Assembly (NCBI GenBank): GCA_025464005.1 | Contig: JAODBO010000144.1 | Location: forward strand, 147,731 to 211,730 | Source: Acidimicrobiaceae bacterium | GTDB lineage: Bacteria; Actinomycetota; Acidimicrobiia; Acidimicrobiales; Bog-793 | Length of the DNA stretch: 64,000 nucleotides | Direction: 5' to 3' | Part shown: positions 42,470 to 51,189 of the stretch, piece by piece | How the letters are laid out: each line of letters begins with the position of its first letter | Numbering within the stretch: position 1 is the first letter of the stretch | Notes under the pieces: model-generated | Database searches by the model: none | Seen by the model: the letters and a program-made list of their open reading frames with translations, nothing else | Told to the model about the DNA's origin: nothing | Position numbers and translations under genes: made by a program

Positions 42470-42859
42470 GTGTCTGAACTTGAGTCGTCTGTTGTCAACT
42501 CGCCGGCAAGTGGGCCATTGGCACGCCCCGGAGACGGACCGGTGGACTGGTCGAAATCTGCCGATCTCAGACCGGATCGGGCAAGGCGGGAGGTCATTGA
42601 GATCCGCAGGGAGCCGGATGGGGTGATTCGGCCGTCGGTGCGGTCGCTTCCGGCGCTGGAGTACGTGCACTCGGTGGGTGACGAGGAGCGGCGCCACCAG
42701 GCCGCTGCGGCTGACGCGTCGGAGTCTCTTGCGCTAGCGGTGGCGGGTGCGCGGAAGGATGGCTGTTCGTGGACGCAGATCGGCTTTGCGCTCGGGGTGA
42801 GTGCTCAGGCGGCACAGCAACGGTTCGGCCGTCGAGGTCGGCTTTCGGCTGGCTCCTGA
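42470..42859 (+). CDS. HTH protein of the element
   Basis: 129 residues from the GTG at 42470, eight bases after AGGAGGT (the GTG at 42464 is too close to it). The C-terminal half has GCSWTQIGFALGVSAQAAQQRFGRRG, a sigma-like or Xre-like HTH, preceded by the helix RRHQAAAADASESLALAVAGAR. The N-terminal half appears disordered. A paralogue in style of the 41169 protein; likely a DNA-binding regulator. Confidence 0.65.
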   Translation: MSELESSVVNSPASGPLARPGDGPVDWSKSADLRPDRARREVIEIRREPDGVIRPSVRSLPALEYVHSVGDEERRHQAAAADASESLALAVAGARKDGCSWTQIGFALGVSAQAAQQRFGRRGRLSAGS

Positions 42860-43130
42860 CGTCTCGTGCCTTAGTCGAGGGGGAAGCGTCGTCAGTGCGC
42901 CGGCAGGTTCCGTCGTGCCCGCTCGAGGGGGAATCGTCGGCTCTCGCCGGCGGGGATGGGTCGTCGTCGTCGCCCGGGTGTGATCCGTCGTGTCCGAGCT
43001 CGGGGGTTGCGTCGGCTCTCGTCGATGGCGAATCGTCGTCGTCGAGCTCGCGGGGTTCGTCGGGTCTCGACGGTGGCGAATCGTCGTCGTGCGGTGCCGG
43101 TAGAGCGTCGACGCCGGCTGGCTCCTGACG
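42846..43130 (+). repeat. Direct repeat with degenerate ~48-bp tandem units between
   Basis: CGGCTGGCTCCTGACG occurs exactly at 42846-42861 (end of the HTH gene) and 43115-43130. Between them, GGCGAATCGTCGTCGTCG-like words recur (about 43026 and 43074, plus weaker copies near 42930 and 42958). It reads as a decayed tandem array rather than a gene; minus-strand translation is His/Arg/Thr-rich low complexity. Confidence 0.5.
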
Positions 43131-43190
43131 CGTAACGTCTCCAATAACACCTGTAACGCCGCCGTGTGTGGTTGGCTAGTCTGCGACACG

Positions 43191-43457
43191 ATGCCTCGGT
43201 ATCGTGTCGCAACTGCCGACAGGCCGTGCGCCGAGTGTGGCGAGCGGGGTTCGATGGACGTGAGAGCGATGTACTGCTCCCCCGCTTGTCGGCAGGCGGC
43301 GTACCGGCGCAGGAAGCGACAGGAAGTTCGGTCCCGACACTGTCCGTTATGTAAGATTTGGAGAGACGACTTCCACCGGCTGGACAAGGTGGATTGTCAG
43401 CTCGGCCCCGCGTCTGGAGTCGAGCCGGCGTACCCGATCGGCGCTAGGCCGGGATGA
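43191..43457 (+). CDS. Zinc-finger protein spanning the element's right end
   Basis: 88 residues from ATG 43191. CAECGERGSMDVRAMYCSPA followed by CRQAAYRRRKRQ is a common actinobacterial Cys4 mini-finger. The frame then runs through the right dif-like core, where TGTCCGTTATGT encodes CPLC, and ends inside the 3' end of the convergent vapC. The last ~38 residues may therefore be host DNA joined to the element gene at integration, or a natural second finger. Confidence 0.55.
   Translation: MPRYRVATADRPCAECGERGSMDVRAMYCSPACRQAAYRRRKRQEVRSRHCPLCKIWRDDFHRLDKVDCQLGPASGVEPAYPIGARPG
43330..43357 (+). other. Second dif-like core, right boundary of element
   Basis: Arm GGTCCCGACAC (5 of 11 matches to the left XerC arm), centre TGTCCG identical, arm TTATGTAAGAT (9 of 11 matches to the left XerD arm). 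Same orientation as the left site. Interpreted as attR with a degenerate XerC arm; coincidence with a coding CPLC motif is the alternative. Confidence 0.5.
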
Positions 43458-43896
43458 CGATGACGTGCACGCCCGTCGCGGAGGTATCGAGGTCGAGCCA
43501 GGTCTTGTTCGTCGTGACGACCGGCGCATCGAGACGGCGTGCGAGCGCCAGGCACGCCCGGTCGCCGAGCGAGAGCCCGATCTCTCGCGTCGCGAGGCGC
43601 AGGCCACCGACCGTCCACGCGTCCGCCTCGGTGAAGGGCATCACTTCGATCGTCTCGGGCAGCACCGGTAGACCACTCGTGACAAAGCGTGGCTCCTCGC
43701 TCCGGGCGAGCGCCATGGCTGCGCGCTCGAGCACCGTGGCCACATCGCGCCTCACGTCCGCCAGGCGGGAGCACACCTCGGCGAGGTTGACGGCGGACAT
43801 CACGGCGCCATCGACGACGAGGTCCTCCACAGCGGAGGCTGCCGACTCGTCGAGAAGGTACGAGAGCCATGCAGAGGCGTCGAGGACCACGGTCAC
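43444..43896 (-). CDS. vapC: PIN-domain toxin, VapC-like
   Basis: 150 residues from a GTG overlapping the upstream antitoxin stop. PIN acids: Asp6 in VVLDASAWLSYLL, Glu40 in AVNLAEVCSRL, and GLSLGDRACLALARRL with the later Asp in TNKTWLDLD. VapC proteins cleave specific RNAs with Mg2+. Its 3' end overlaps the element's zinc-finger gene by 14 bp, so it abuts the integration boundary. Confidence 0.88.
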   Translation of the reverse strand: MTVVLDASAWLSYLLDESAASAVEDLVVDGAVMSAVNLAEVCSRLADVRRDVATVLERAAMALARSEEPRFVTSGLPVLPETIEVMPFTEADAWTVGGLRLATREIGLSLGDRACLALARRLDAPVVTTNKTWLDLDTSATGVHVIVIPA

Positions 43897-44231
43897 GACT
43901 GTGGACCCACCCCGCGTGAAGCGCGGGCGATCTCGTGCTGCGCATCGAGCATGCGAGCTTCGTCACCAACAGCTTCGGCCTCGTCGAGCTGGATCTCCGC
44001 CAAACGCTCAGCCTCTAGCTCAGCTTGAGGGTCACGACCGCTCGGGACGAGATGGCGCCACGCACCCCGCAAACGTGCGACGTGGGACCGCCGGTCCTCG
44101 AGGACCAGACGGTTCCCATCGGCGACATAGGCCACCAAGGTCGCGCCGGGCTCCATGTTCAACTCGCGCCTGAACTCCGCCGGGATCACGATCCGGCCGT
44201 GCGGCCCCACGTGCACCTGGACATGTGTCAT
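43893..44231 (-). CDS. vapB: AbrB/MazE-type antitoxin, VapB-like
   Basis: 112 residues. Swapped-hairpin AbrB domain at the N-terminus: VQVHVGPHGRIVIPAEFRRE followed by LNMEPGATLVAYVADGNRLV; a C-terminal acidic helix (LEAERLAEIQLDEAEAVGDE) would bind the toxin. Overlaps vapC by 4 bp. Longer than many VapB, because of an extended middle region (LRGAWRHLVPSGRD). Confidence 0.82.
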   Translation of the reverse strand: MTHVQVHVGPHGRIVIPAEFRRELNMEPGATLVAYVADGNRLVLEDRRSHVARLRGAWRHLVPSGRDPQAELEAERLAEIQLDEAEAVGDEARMLDAQHEIARASRGVGPQS

Positions 44232-44546
44232 TCGAACGGCCTACTTCCATTGGGTTCTCGCCTGTCACTCTGAACGATAAGTGACCGCAGAGCGCCGGCC
44301 GACCGGTCTACCGCCGCTCCGCGCCGACGCTCGGACAGCGACACTTCGCCGTGGCCCAGTCAGCTTAGTTCAATGTGATGCGCTCAGGTGCGTCGACATG
44401 ACACAGGAGCGCGCGCTCCGAGCGCGCAGCGCGGTTGTCGGTAGCGCGCTCGGCGGCCATGCCGCTGTCAGGAGCTCGAAGCAACGCAGTACTCCCCGCT
44501 CGGCACGGCTCGTGGGTCTGGGTTCACGTTGACGTAAGATGTAAGC
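44232..44546. other. Intergenic region between vapB and the MFS gene
   Basis: 315 bp, no gene. It holds a 14-bp palindrome GGAGCGCGCGCTCC (44406-44419). Immediately before the MFS start is TTGACGTAAGATGTAAGC, which may contain the promoter or a MerR operator; the spacing does not match a standard -35/-10. Confidence 0.4.
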
Positions 44547-46280
44547 ATGCATCCCGACCGCTATAAGTGGATCGCGCTGTCGAACACCACACTCGGCATA
44601 CTCATGGCGACGATCAATTCCTCGATCATCCTCATCGCTCTTCCGAACATCTTCCGCGGCATCGGCCTGAACCCGCTCAGCTCCGGGAACACGAGCTACT
44701 TGTTGTGGATGCTCATGGGCTTCATGGTCGCGACGGCCGTCCTGCTCGTCAGCCTCGGCAGGGTCGGAGACATGTTCGGCCGGGTGAAGATGTACAACCT
44801 CGGGTTCGCGGTGTTCACGGTGTTCTCTCTATTGCTCACCATTACCTGGATGCACGGCACGAACGCGGCGCTCTGGCTGATCCTCATGCGCGTCGGGCAG
44901 GGCGTCGGCGGTGCGTTCCTATTCGCGAACTCGAGCGCGATCATCGCCGACGCCTTCCCCACAAATCAGCGCGGGCTTGCGCTCGGGGTGAACGGCGTCG
45001 CCGCGATCGCAGGCTCGTTCATCGGTCTCGTGCTCGGCGGCCTGCTGGCGCCGGTCGAGTGGCGACTGGTATTCCTCGTCTCGGTTCCCTTCGGTCTGTT
45101 CGGCACCGTCTGGGCCTACCTGAAGCTCGAGGAGCGCAGTATGAAGGTGCCGTCGCGGATCGACTGGTGGGGCAATCTCACGTTCGCGATCGGACTCATC
45201 GCCGTGCTCGTCGGCATCACCTATGGGATCGAGCCGTACGGCGGCCACACGATGGGTTGGACGAGCCCGATGGTGCTGAGTGCTCTCTTCGGCGGGCTGG
45301 CCCTGCTCGTCCTGTTCGCCGTCATCGAGGCGCACTCGGACCATCCGATGATGAGGCTGTCGCTGTTCAAGATCCGGGCGTTCTCGGCGGGCAGTATCGC
45401 GACGCTGCTCGCATCCCTCGGTCGCGGCGGCCTGATGTTCATCTTGATCATCTGGCTGCAGGGTGTGTGGCTCCCCCTTCACGGCTACAGCTTCGCCCAG
45501 ACGCCACTTTGGGCCGGGATCTACATGCTCCCGCTCACCGTCGGCTTCCTTATCGCTGGGCCGATATCCGGGATCCTCTCCGACCGCCACGGCGCCCGGC
45601 CGTTCGCGACCGGGGGCATGGTGATCGCGGCGCTCGCCTTCGGCCTGTTGGAGACCCTCCCCGTCAACTTCTCCTACGTCGCGTTCGCGCTCCTGCTGCT
45701 CCTCATGGGACTCGGCATGGGGGTCTTCTCGGCGCCAAACCAGGCGGGGATTATGAACAGCCTCCCCCCGGAGCAGCGTGGCTCTGGTGCTGGGATCTTC
45801 ACGACGTTCCAGAACTCTGCGATGGTGCTCTCGATCGGCGTCTTTTTCACCTTGATCATCCTCGGTCTCGCGGCATCGCTCCCCCACGCTCTGTACTCGG
45901 GGCTCGTCGCACAGGGGGTCCCGACCGGTCTCGCGCACCGCGTCGCCGGCCTGCCACCGGTCGCCAGCCTGTTCGCCGCCTTCCTCGGCTACAACCCGAT
46001 GCGAACGCTCCTTGGCCCGGCGCTGCCCCACCTGGCGCATGCGAGCTACCTGACGGGTCGAAGCTTCTTTCCCCTCCTCATCTCCAAGCCGTTCCAGTCG
46101 GGGTTGCGCGAGGCCTTCACCTTCGCCATGGGCGCTTCGCTCGTGGCGGCGCTCGCCTCCTGGATGCGCGGCGGGAAGTACGTCCATGGCGTGTCGGCCC
46201 CCGGCGACGCCGCGCTGGACCCGGCGGCGAGCGAGTCCGCTCTGGTCGGAGCCGGGCTCGCGGAGGACACCGGTGACTGA
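44547..46280 (+). CDS. MFS multidrug exporter, DHA2 (14-TM) type
   Basis: 577 residues with about 14 hydrophobic segments. Family signs: [18 protein letters not shown] (DHA2 motif D1-like start), [14 protein letters not shown] (motif A), [19 protein letters not shown] (motif B) and [14 protein letters not shown] (motif C). It would export drugs or small molecules by proton antiport. A cytoplasmic tail (from about 545) is Ala-rich. The MerR gene starts within its last codons, implying self-contained regulation. Confidence 0.9.
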   Translation: MHPDRYKWIALSNTTLGILMATINSSIILIALPNIFRGIGLNPLSSGNTSYLLWMLMGFMVATAVLLVSLGRVGDMFGRVKMYNLGFAVFTVFSLLLTITWMHGTNAALWLILMRVGQGVGGAFLFANSSAIIADAFPTNQRGLALGVNGVAAIAGSFIGLVLGGLLAPVEWRLVFLVSVPFGLFGTVWAYLKLEERSMKVPSRIDWWGNLTFAIGLIAVLVGITYGIEPYGGHTMGWTSPMVLSALFGGLALLVLFAVIEAHSDHPMMRLSLFKIRAFSAGSIATLLASLGRGGLMFILIIWLQGVWLPLHGYSFAQTPLWAGIYMLPLTVGFLIAGPISGILSDRHGARPFATGGMVIAALAFGLLETLPVNFSYVAFALLLLLMGLGMGVFSAPNQAGIMNSLPPEQRGSGAGIFTTFQNSAMVLSIGVFFTLIILGLAASLPHALYSGLVAQGVPTGLAHRVAGLPPVASLFAAFLGYNPMRTLLGPALPHLAHASYLTGRSFFPLLISKPFQSGLREAFTFAMGASLVAALASWMRGGKYVHGVSAPGDAALDPAASESALVGAGLAEDTGD

Positions 46281-46731
46281 GCCGGCTGCGATGCTGCGGA
46301 TCGGCGAGGCGGCCCAGCGCGCAGGGGTCTCCGAGCGCACGCTTCGCTACTACGAGGAGATAGGGCTACTCGTCCCCGCCGGCCACAGCACCGGCGGCTG
46401 TCGCGAGTACGGCGCTGAGGAGCTCGCGCGTGTGCAGCAGATCAGGGAGCTCCAGGAGCTGATCGGGCTCAATCTCGAAGAGATCCGCAACGTCGTGACC
46501 CGAGAGGACCGCATCGGTGCTCTCCGGGATGCGTACCGACGCACCGAGAGCCCGAGCGAGCGACACGAGCTGCTGCTCGAGGCGCTCGAGGTGACCGAGG
46601 CGCTGCACAGCCGGGTGGCCGCCAAGGTCGCGCGCATCGAGGAGTTCCGGGACGATCTCGCCGAGCGGATCGAGCGCTATAGGTCCCTTCTCGCCGAAGA
46701 AGCGGCGGCGCCAGCCCCCTCCCCCGCCTGA
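46273..46731 (+). CDS. MerR-family transcriptional regulator
   Basis: 152 residues from a GTG overlapping the exporter's stop by 8 bp, with GGAGG six bases upstream. Winged-helix MerR domain: [20 protein letters not shown] followed by [11 protein letters not shown], then [20 protein letters not shown] and a long dimerisation helix ([20 protein letters not shown]). No C-terminal effector domain and no cysteines for metal sensing. It probably controls the exporter in response to its substrate. Confidence 0.88.
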   Translation: MTEPAAMLRIGEAAQRAGVSERTLRYYEEIGLLVPAGHSTGGCREYGAEELARVQQIRELQELIGLNLEEIRNVVTREDRIGALRDAYRRTESPSERHELLLEALEVTEALHSRVAAKVARIEEFRDDLAERIERYRSLLAEEAAAPAPSPA

Positions 46732-46918
46732 GCCACCGGGCTCCCCGGGCGCTTCGGCGACTGGGACGCGCATCGCCGCGGAAATAGCTCAACCTCCACC
46801 AGGTCCCCGCCGTTGAGTACCCCAGCGGCGGCGAGGACTGCCCCGCTGACGTAGCCCACGGACGGGCCCACCAGGACGCGGATGACCGCGTCCTAGAGCG
46901 AGCCCGAGAGGTACGTCA

Positions 46919-47263
46919 GTGAGCGGCGTCATCGACATTCTCAATTTCGCCATCGACGGCGTGACCCAGCAGCAGAACGCCGTCGCCAACAACATCGCGA
47001 ACGCGAGCACGCCCGGCTTCACCGGGACCGAGGTCAGCTTCGAGTCGAGCCTCCAGCACGCGCTCGACCTTCCCGGCCCTGCGACTGCCCAGGTCAGCTC
47101 TGCCCCATCGAGCGCCCTGCCCGCGACGAACGGCAACAACGTCCAACTGAGCGACGAGCTCGTCGCGGCACAGTCCGACACGCTCCACTACCAGACCATC
47201 AGCGAGTCGTTGAACGCGCAGTTTCGATTGATCCAAGGCGCCTCGGGAGGTAGCTACACGTGA
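46919..47263 (+). CDS. flgB: Flagellar proximal rod protein FlgB
   Basis: 114 residues from GTG with GAGAGG upstream. The rod/hook N-terminal motif QQQNAVANNIANASTPGFTG at 18-37 and the C-terminal helix TISESLNAQFRLIQGA identify FlgB. It forms the base of the rod with FlgC and FliE. First gene of the flagellar operon; the 185-bp gap before it should hold the promoter, which I could not assign. Confidence 0.92.
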   Translation: MSGVIDILNFAIDGVTQQQNAVANNIANASTPGFTGTEVSFESSLQHALDLPGPATAQVSSAPSSALPATNGNNVQLSDELVAAQSDTLHYQTISESLNAQFRLIQGASGGSYT

Positions 47264-47667
47264 CCCTGTTCTCAGCTCTTGGCATCGCGGGCACCGGGGT
47301 GGACGCGATGCAGACATGGATCGACGCGGCGGGTGGCAACGTCGCCAACGCCAACGACGCGGTCGCGACGAACCAACCCGCCTACGCCGAGCAGACGGCG
47401 GTGTTCACGCCGGTCACCGCGGCGATACCCGGGGATCCGGGACAGGGGGTGCAGGTCTCGATCGCAGAGGGCAGCACCGCCGGGGTCATCGCCTACGAGC
47501 CGAACAACCCCATCGCGGACAACCAGGGCGACGTCAAATTGCCGAACGTCTCGCTGTCCGATCAGCTCGTCGGACTGATCCAGGCCCAGGGCGGCTACCA
47601 GGCCGACACGAATGTGATGTCCCGGGCCGTCGCGGCCTACCAGTCCGGCCTCACGATCGGCAGCTGA
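47260..47667 (+). CDS. flgC: Flagellar proximal rod protein FlgC
   Basis: 135 residues; GTG overlapping the flgB stop. It has the rod N-terminal motif (AAGGNVANANDAVATNQPAY, a variant of the usual ANxxT) and the C-terminal YQADTNVMSRAVAAYQSGL coiled coil typical of FlgC. Polymerises in the rod distal to FlgB. The NPNV-type motif is diverged to NNPIADNQGDV. Confidence 0.92.
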   Translation: MTLFSALGIAGTGVDAMQTWIDAAGGNVANANDAVATNQPAYAEQTAVFTPVTAAIPGDPGQGVQVSIAEGSTAGVIAYEPNNPIADNQGDVKLPNVSLSDQLVGLIQAQGGYQADTNVMSRAVAAYQSGLTIGS

Positions 47668-47669
47668 CC

Positions 47670-47972
47670 GTGCCGATCGCACCGATCCCAGCGATACCGC
47701 CACTTCCCAGTCTGCCAGCGTCGGCCGCCCCAGGTGCGGCCCCCTCGCCGGGCGCGGACTCCTTCTCCACCGCCTTGTCGAATGCCGTGAACGATCTGCA
47801 ATCCGCGCAGAGCACTGCCTCGGCTGCCGAGGCCCAGTCGGCCGCGGGACAGGGAAACCTCGCGGACACGATGATCGCGGCGAGCAAGGCGTCCCTCGAC
47901 ACCCAGGTCACCACGGACCTGCTGACGAAGGCTTTGACCTCGTTCAACTCGATCATGAACATGTCCTTCTGA
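47670..47972 (+). CDS. fliE: Flagellar hook-basal body protein FliE
   Basis: 100 residues from the GTG two bases after flgC. The first 25 residues are Pro/Ala-rich; the remaining SFSTALSNAVNDLQSAQSTA, DTMIAASKASLDTQVTTDL and LLTKALTSFNSIMNM match FliE, which connects the MS ring to the rod. Longer frame upstream overlaps flgC and is noncoding. Confidence 0.9.
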   Translation: MPIAPIPAIPPLPSLPASAAPGAAPSPGADSFSTALSNAVNDLQSAQSTASAAEAQSAAGQGNLADTMIAASKASLDTQVTTDLLTKALTSFNSIMNMSF

Positions 47973-47976
47973 ACCT

Positions 47977-49521
47977 ATGGCGCTCATCCCAGCAGATTTC
48001 GACCGGGTAAAGGAGAGTGCGAGGCGGTTCGCCTCCGGGTTCTCGCGTGGTCAGAAGGTCGTCACCGTCGTCGCGCTGTTCGCGGTCGTCGTCGTCGCCT
48101 TTGTTTTCATGTCCGTGTCGGGTCGCCCCACCTATTCGATGTTGTTCACCAACCTGCACCCGGCGGACGCGTCGGCGATCACCCAGCAGCTCGCCGCCAA
48201 CCACGTCCCCTATGAGCTGCAGAACGGCGGCACGACGATCCTCGTCCCGCAGAACCAGGTCGACCAGGAACGTCTGACTGCGGCCGCGGCCGGGCTGCCC
48301 TCCCAAAGCACCGTCGGGCTCTCGATCCTCGACAAGGAGGGGCTGACCACCTCGCAGCTGACCCAGCAGGCCGACTACCTCCAGGCACTCCAGGGCGAGC
48401 TCGAGCAGACGATCGACTCGATCAACGGCGTGACGAGCAGCCAGGTGAACGTCGCCCTTCCGGCCAACCAGACGTTCGCCCTCGGCAACACCACGCCGAC
48501 CGGCGCCTCGGTCCTCGTGAACCTCGAGCCCGGGCACACCCTCACCTACAGCCAGGTGCAGGCGATCGTGTCCCTGACCTCCTCGGCGGTGCCGGGGCTC
48601 GCCCGCTCCAGCGTCACCGTGGCGGACTCCAACGGCGATCTGCTCGCCGGCCCCGGCGTGAACGACAACGGGAGCGCGCAAAACAGCGCCTCCTCCGCGT
48701 TCGACAGCAGCCAGGCGGCGAAGATCGACGCCTACCTCGCCACCGTGCTCGGCACGGGCAACGCCGACGTGCAGGTGAACGCCCAGCTCGACTTCAACCA
48801 GACCTCGACGAACAGCAACCTCATTCTCAATGGCAAGAACGGCAAGCCACAGGTCGTCTGCACCTCCACCCAGACCTCCAACGAGAAGTACACCGGGACG
48901 GGAACCCCGACCGGCCTCCAGGCCGGGACGACGACCGCTGGCAGCGCTGGCAACTACACCCAGGGCTCGTCGACCAATACGTGTGAGACGAGCACCGAGA
49001 CCACGAAGACCGTCGTCGCTCCTGGCAGCCCGATCTCCCAGTCGGTCGCCGTGCTCGTGAACTCGAGGGCCATCCCGAGGGGCTTCACACTCGCCCAGCT
49101 GCAGCGCGGCGTCGCGGCCGCTGCCGGCATCCAGACCGCTCGCGGCGACGTCCTCAGCTTCAGCTCTGCTCCGTTCAGGTCGCCCGGCAAGGTCGCCACC
49201 GCTTCGGCGAAGAAGAGCGTCCTCTCGACGGCGCTCCGTCCGGGTCTCGCGCTGCTGCTCGTGCTCGTCGTGATGTTCCTGCTGTGGAGGGCGTCGCGCC
49301 GGGCACGCAAGCAGGCTTCGACGACCGATGCGCTGCTCGACTCGCTCGTGCTCGACCAGCTGACCCCGATGCCCATGATGGAGGCGCCGACTGGAGAGCT
49401 GCCGGCTGTGCCCTACGTCGTGGCACAACGCCGGTCGGGGCCGACCGTGCAGGACATCGTGGACGCCCAGTCAGAAGAGGTCGCGTCAGTACTGCGCGAC
49501 TGGCTCCACCAGACGACATGA
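47977..49521 (+). CDS. fliF: Flagellar MS-ring protein FliF
   Basis: 514 residues. N-terminal transmembrane helix (VVTVVALFAVVVVAFVFM), YscJ-like ring-building domains (YSMLFTNLHPADASAITQQL; TQQADYLQALQGELEQTI), a Gly/Ser/Thr-rich central loop, a second transmembrane helix near 420 (LALLLVLVVMFLLW) and a C-terminal tail (VQDIVDAQSEEVASVLRDWL) that binds FliG. Forms the MS ring in the membrane. Starts 4 bases after fliE. Confidence 0.94.
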   Translation: MALIPADFDRVKESARRFASGFSRGQKVVTVVALFAVVVVAFVFMSVSGRPTYSMLFTNLHPADASAITQQLAANHVPYELQNGGTTILVPQNQVDQERLTAAAAGLPSQSTVGLSILDKEGLTTSQLTQQADYLQALQGELEQTIDSINGVTSSQVNVALPANQTFALGNTTPTGASVLVNLEPGHTLTYSQVQAIVSLTSSAVPGLARSSVTVADSNGDLLAGPGVNDNGSAQNSASSAFDSSQAAKIDAYLATVLGTGNADVQVNAQLDFNQTSTNSNLILNGKNGKPQVVCTSTQTSNEKYTGTGTPTGLQAGTTTAGSAGNYTQGSSTNTCETSTETTKTVVAPGSPISQSVAVLVNSRAIPRGFTLAQLQRGVAAAAGIQTARGDVLSFSSAPFRSPGKVATASAKKSVLSTALRPGLALLLVLVVMFLLWRASRRARKQASTTDALLDSLVLDQLTPMPMMEAPTGELPAVPYVVAQRRSGPTVQDIVDAQSEEVASVLRDWLHQTT

Positions 49522-50522
49522 TCCAGCTGACCAAGAGCCAGCAGGCCGCCGTCGTGATTGCTCAGCTCGACGAGGACCGCGCCAACAAAGTGCTGAAGAA
49601 CATGAGCGAGAGCGAGGTCATCGAGCTGATGGCCCAGGTCGCGCGCCTGCCCGTGATGACGAGCGATGACGTCGACGCGGTCGTTGCGAACCTCGCGATC
49701 GTCGCCCGATCGCTCGCCGACGTGCGACAGGGCGGCAACGAAATCGCCGAGCGTCTACTTCGCGAGCGCCTCGGGGCCGTGCGTGCCGCACAGATCATGG
49801 ACGAGCTGCAGTCGGTCGTCGCCGACCACCCGCTCGCCTTCATCAACCGGATCGAGCCCTCGCAGATCGTCGGCTTCATGTCGGCCGAGCACCCCCAGCT
49901 GCTCGCCGTCGTGCTCGCCCACGTGAACCGCGACCACGCTGCACGGGTCGTCGAGCGTCTCGACGACGACCTCCGCACCGAGGTCGCCCGGCGCGTCGCG
50001 AAGATGAGCCCCCTCCCGCCGGACGTGATCCGGCGTGTTGCCGCCGAGCTCGACTACCGGCTCTCCGCGTTCGCCCGCGCCGGTGGCAGCACGTCCGAGG
50101 TCGAGGGCGTCGCGACGATCGTCGGGATCCTGACGAGCGCGGACCAGGCCACCGAGAAGCAGATCCTCGCCGATCTCGACGACCGGGATCCCGAGATCGC
50201 CGAGCAGATCCGCAACGAGATGTTCGTCTTCGAGGACGTGGTCCAGCTTGACGACCAGATCCTGCAGACGGTGTTGCGCTCGGTAGTGCTGAAGAACGTG
50301 GCACTCGCGCTGAAGGGCAAGCCCGAGCACGTGCTCGAGAAGTTCACGCGAAACATCTCCCAACGTGCAGCCGAGGAGCTGCTCGAGGACATGGCGTCGC
50401 TCGGCCCGCAGCGCCTGTCGGTGGTCGAAGGCGCCGAAGCCTCCATCGTCAAGCTCGTGCGCTCGCTAGCGGATGCCGGAACGATCACTATCGAACGAGG
50501 CAACGATGAACTCGTCGGCTGA
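49518..50522 (+). CDS. fliG: Flagellar motor switch protein FliG
   Basis: 334 residues; ATG overlaps the fliF stop (ATGA). Typical segments: TKSQQAAVVIAQLDEDRANK, IEPSQIVGFMSAEHPQLLAV (EHPQ motif), MSPLPPDVIRRVAAELD, and the torque helix FVFEDVVQLDDQILQTVLRS with charged residues. Links the MS ring to FliM and interacts with the stator. Complete length. Confidence 0.95.
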   Translation: MIQLTKSQQAAVVIAQLDEDRANKVLKNMSESEVIELMAQVARLPVMTSDDVDAVVANLAIVARSLADVRQGGNEIAERLLRERLGAVRAAQIMDELQSVVADHPLAFINRIEPSQIVGFMSAEHPQLLAVVLAHVNRDHAARVVERLDDDLRTEVARRVAKMSPLPPDVIRRVAAELDYRLSAFARAGGSTSEVEGVATIVGILTSADQATEKQILADLDDRDPEIAEQIRNEMFVFEDVVQLDDQILQTVLRSVVLKNVALALKGKPEHVLEKFTRNISQRAAEELLEDMASLGPQRLSVVEGAEASIVKLVRSLADAGTITIERGNDELVG

Positions 50523-51189
50523 AGGTCGCGTGCACCGTCGGGTGCTGCGCGAGAACGAGGGACGGGCCCTTCCGATGGCGAGCGTGGTGTCGCCCCGGGG
50601 CACGTTCGTCATGCGCACGGAGGAGGCGGTGGCGAGCCCCGAGCCGGACGTCGACGAGCTGCTTGTCGCCGAGCGGCGTGCCGGCTTCGCGGAGGGCCGA
50701 GCGGCGGCACTGTCCGACGCGGCCCTCGAGCTCGAGCTCGCCCGCGCCGCATCCGTCACGTCCATGGCAGCGTCTCTGTCCGCGGCGTGCGCCAACGTCG
50801 CGCGCGACCGTCGCGCCGTCGTCGACGAGGTCGTATCCGAGGCCGTGGACCTCGTCTTCGAGCTCATCGAGGTGCTTCTCGGCGACGAGCTGGCCCATCG
50901 CGACGCTCCAGTGCGCAGCGCCGTGGCGCGGGCACTGGCGATGGCTCCCGACGGGGAGGACGTCCGGGTCCGGGTCCATCCCGGCACCGAGCTGACCCCG
51001 GCGGAGCTCGAGGTGCTCGTCTCCGTCGGCTCGGTGTCGGTGATCGCCGATCCGGCGATCGAGCCGAACGGGTGCGTCGTGGATGCCGGAGCATGCCGGA
51101 TCGACGCGCAGATCGGCCCGGCGCTGGAGCGGGTCCACGCCGTGCTCGAGCAACTTCGCTCGCCGCGTCACGAGTCGGTGCTGAAGTGA
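50506..51189 (+). CDS. fliH: Flagellar export regulator FliH
   Basis: 227 residues from ATG 50506 with GAGGC upstream, overlapping fliG by 17 bp. A central acidic/Ala-rich helix (ERRAGFAEGRAAALSDAALE) and the C-terminal vATPase E-like domain (VVSEAVDLVFELIEVLLGDE ... DAGACRIDAQIGPALERVHA) match FliH, which regulates FliI. Weakly conserved family, but the position between fliG and fliI is decisive. Confidence 0.88.
   Translation: MNSSAEGRVHRRVLRENEGRALPMASVVSPRGTFVMRTEEAVASPEPDVDELLVAERRAGFAEGRAAALSDAALELELARAASVTSMAASLSAACANVARDRRAVVDEVVSEAVDLVFELIEVLLGDELAHRDAPVRSAVARALAMAPDGEDVRVRVHPGTELTPAELEVLVSVGSVSVIADPAIEPNGCVVDAGACRIDAQIGPALERVHAVLEQLRSPRHESVLK

Larger units (their letters stand above)
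40679..43357 (+). mobile_element. Putative integrative element using Xer recombination (IMEX-like)
   Basis: A 2,651-bp segment lies between two copies of the 14-bp core TGTCCGTTATGTAA (40690-40703 and 43341-43354) in direct orientation. The left copy has a full dif; the right has 9 of 11 matches in the XerD arm but only 5 of 11 in the XerC arm, as in attachment sites of phages that need mainly XerD. Cargo is a run of tiny overlapping genes with HTH and zinc-finger motifs; there is no integrase or transposase, as expected if host XerC/XerD are borrowed. Neither replication nor transfer genes are recognised, so it may be a satellite or remnant. Confidence 0.55.

Noticed and set aside
44567..46276. 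569-residue frame overlapping the MFS gene in another frame
   Set aside because: Arg/His-rich composition and no family features; the overlapping frame is a clear 14-helix MFS protein.
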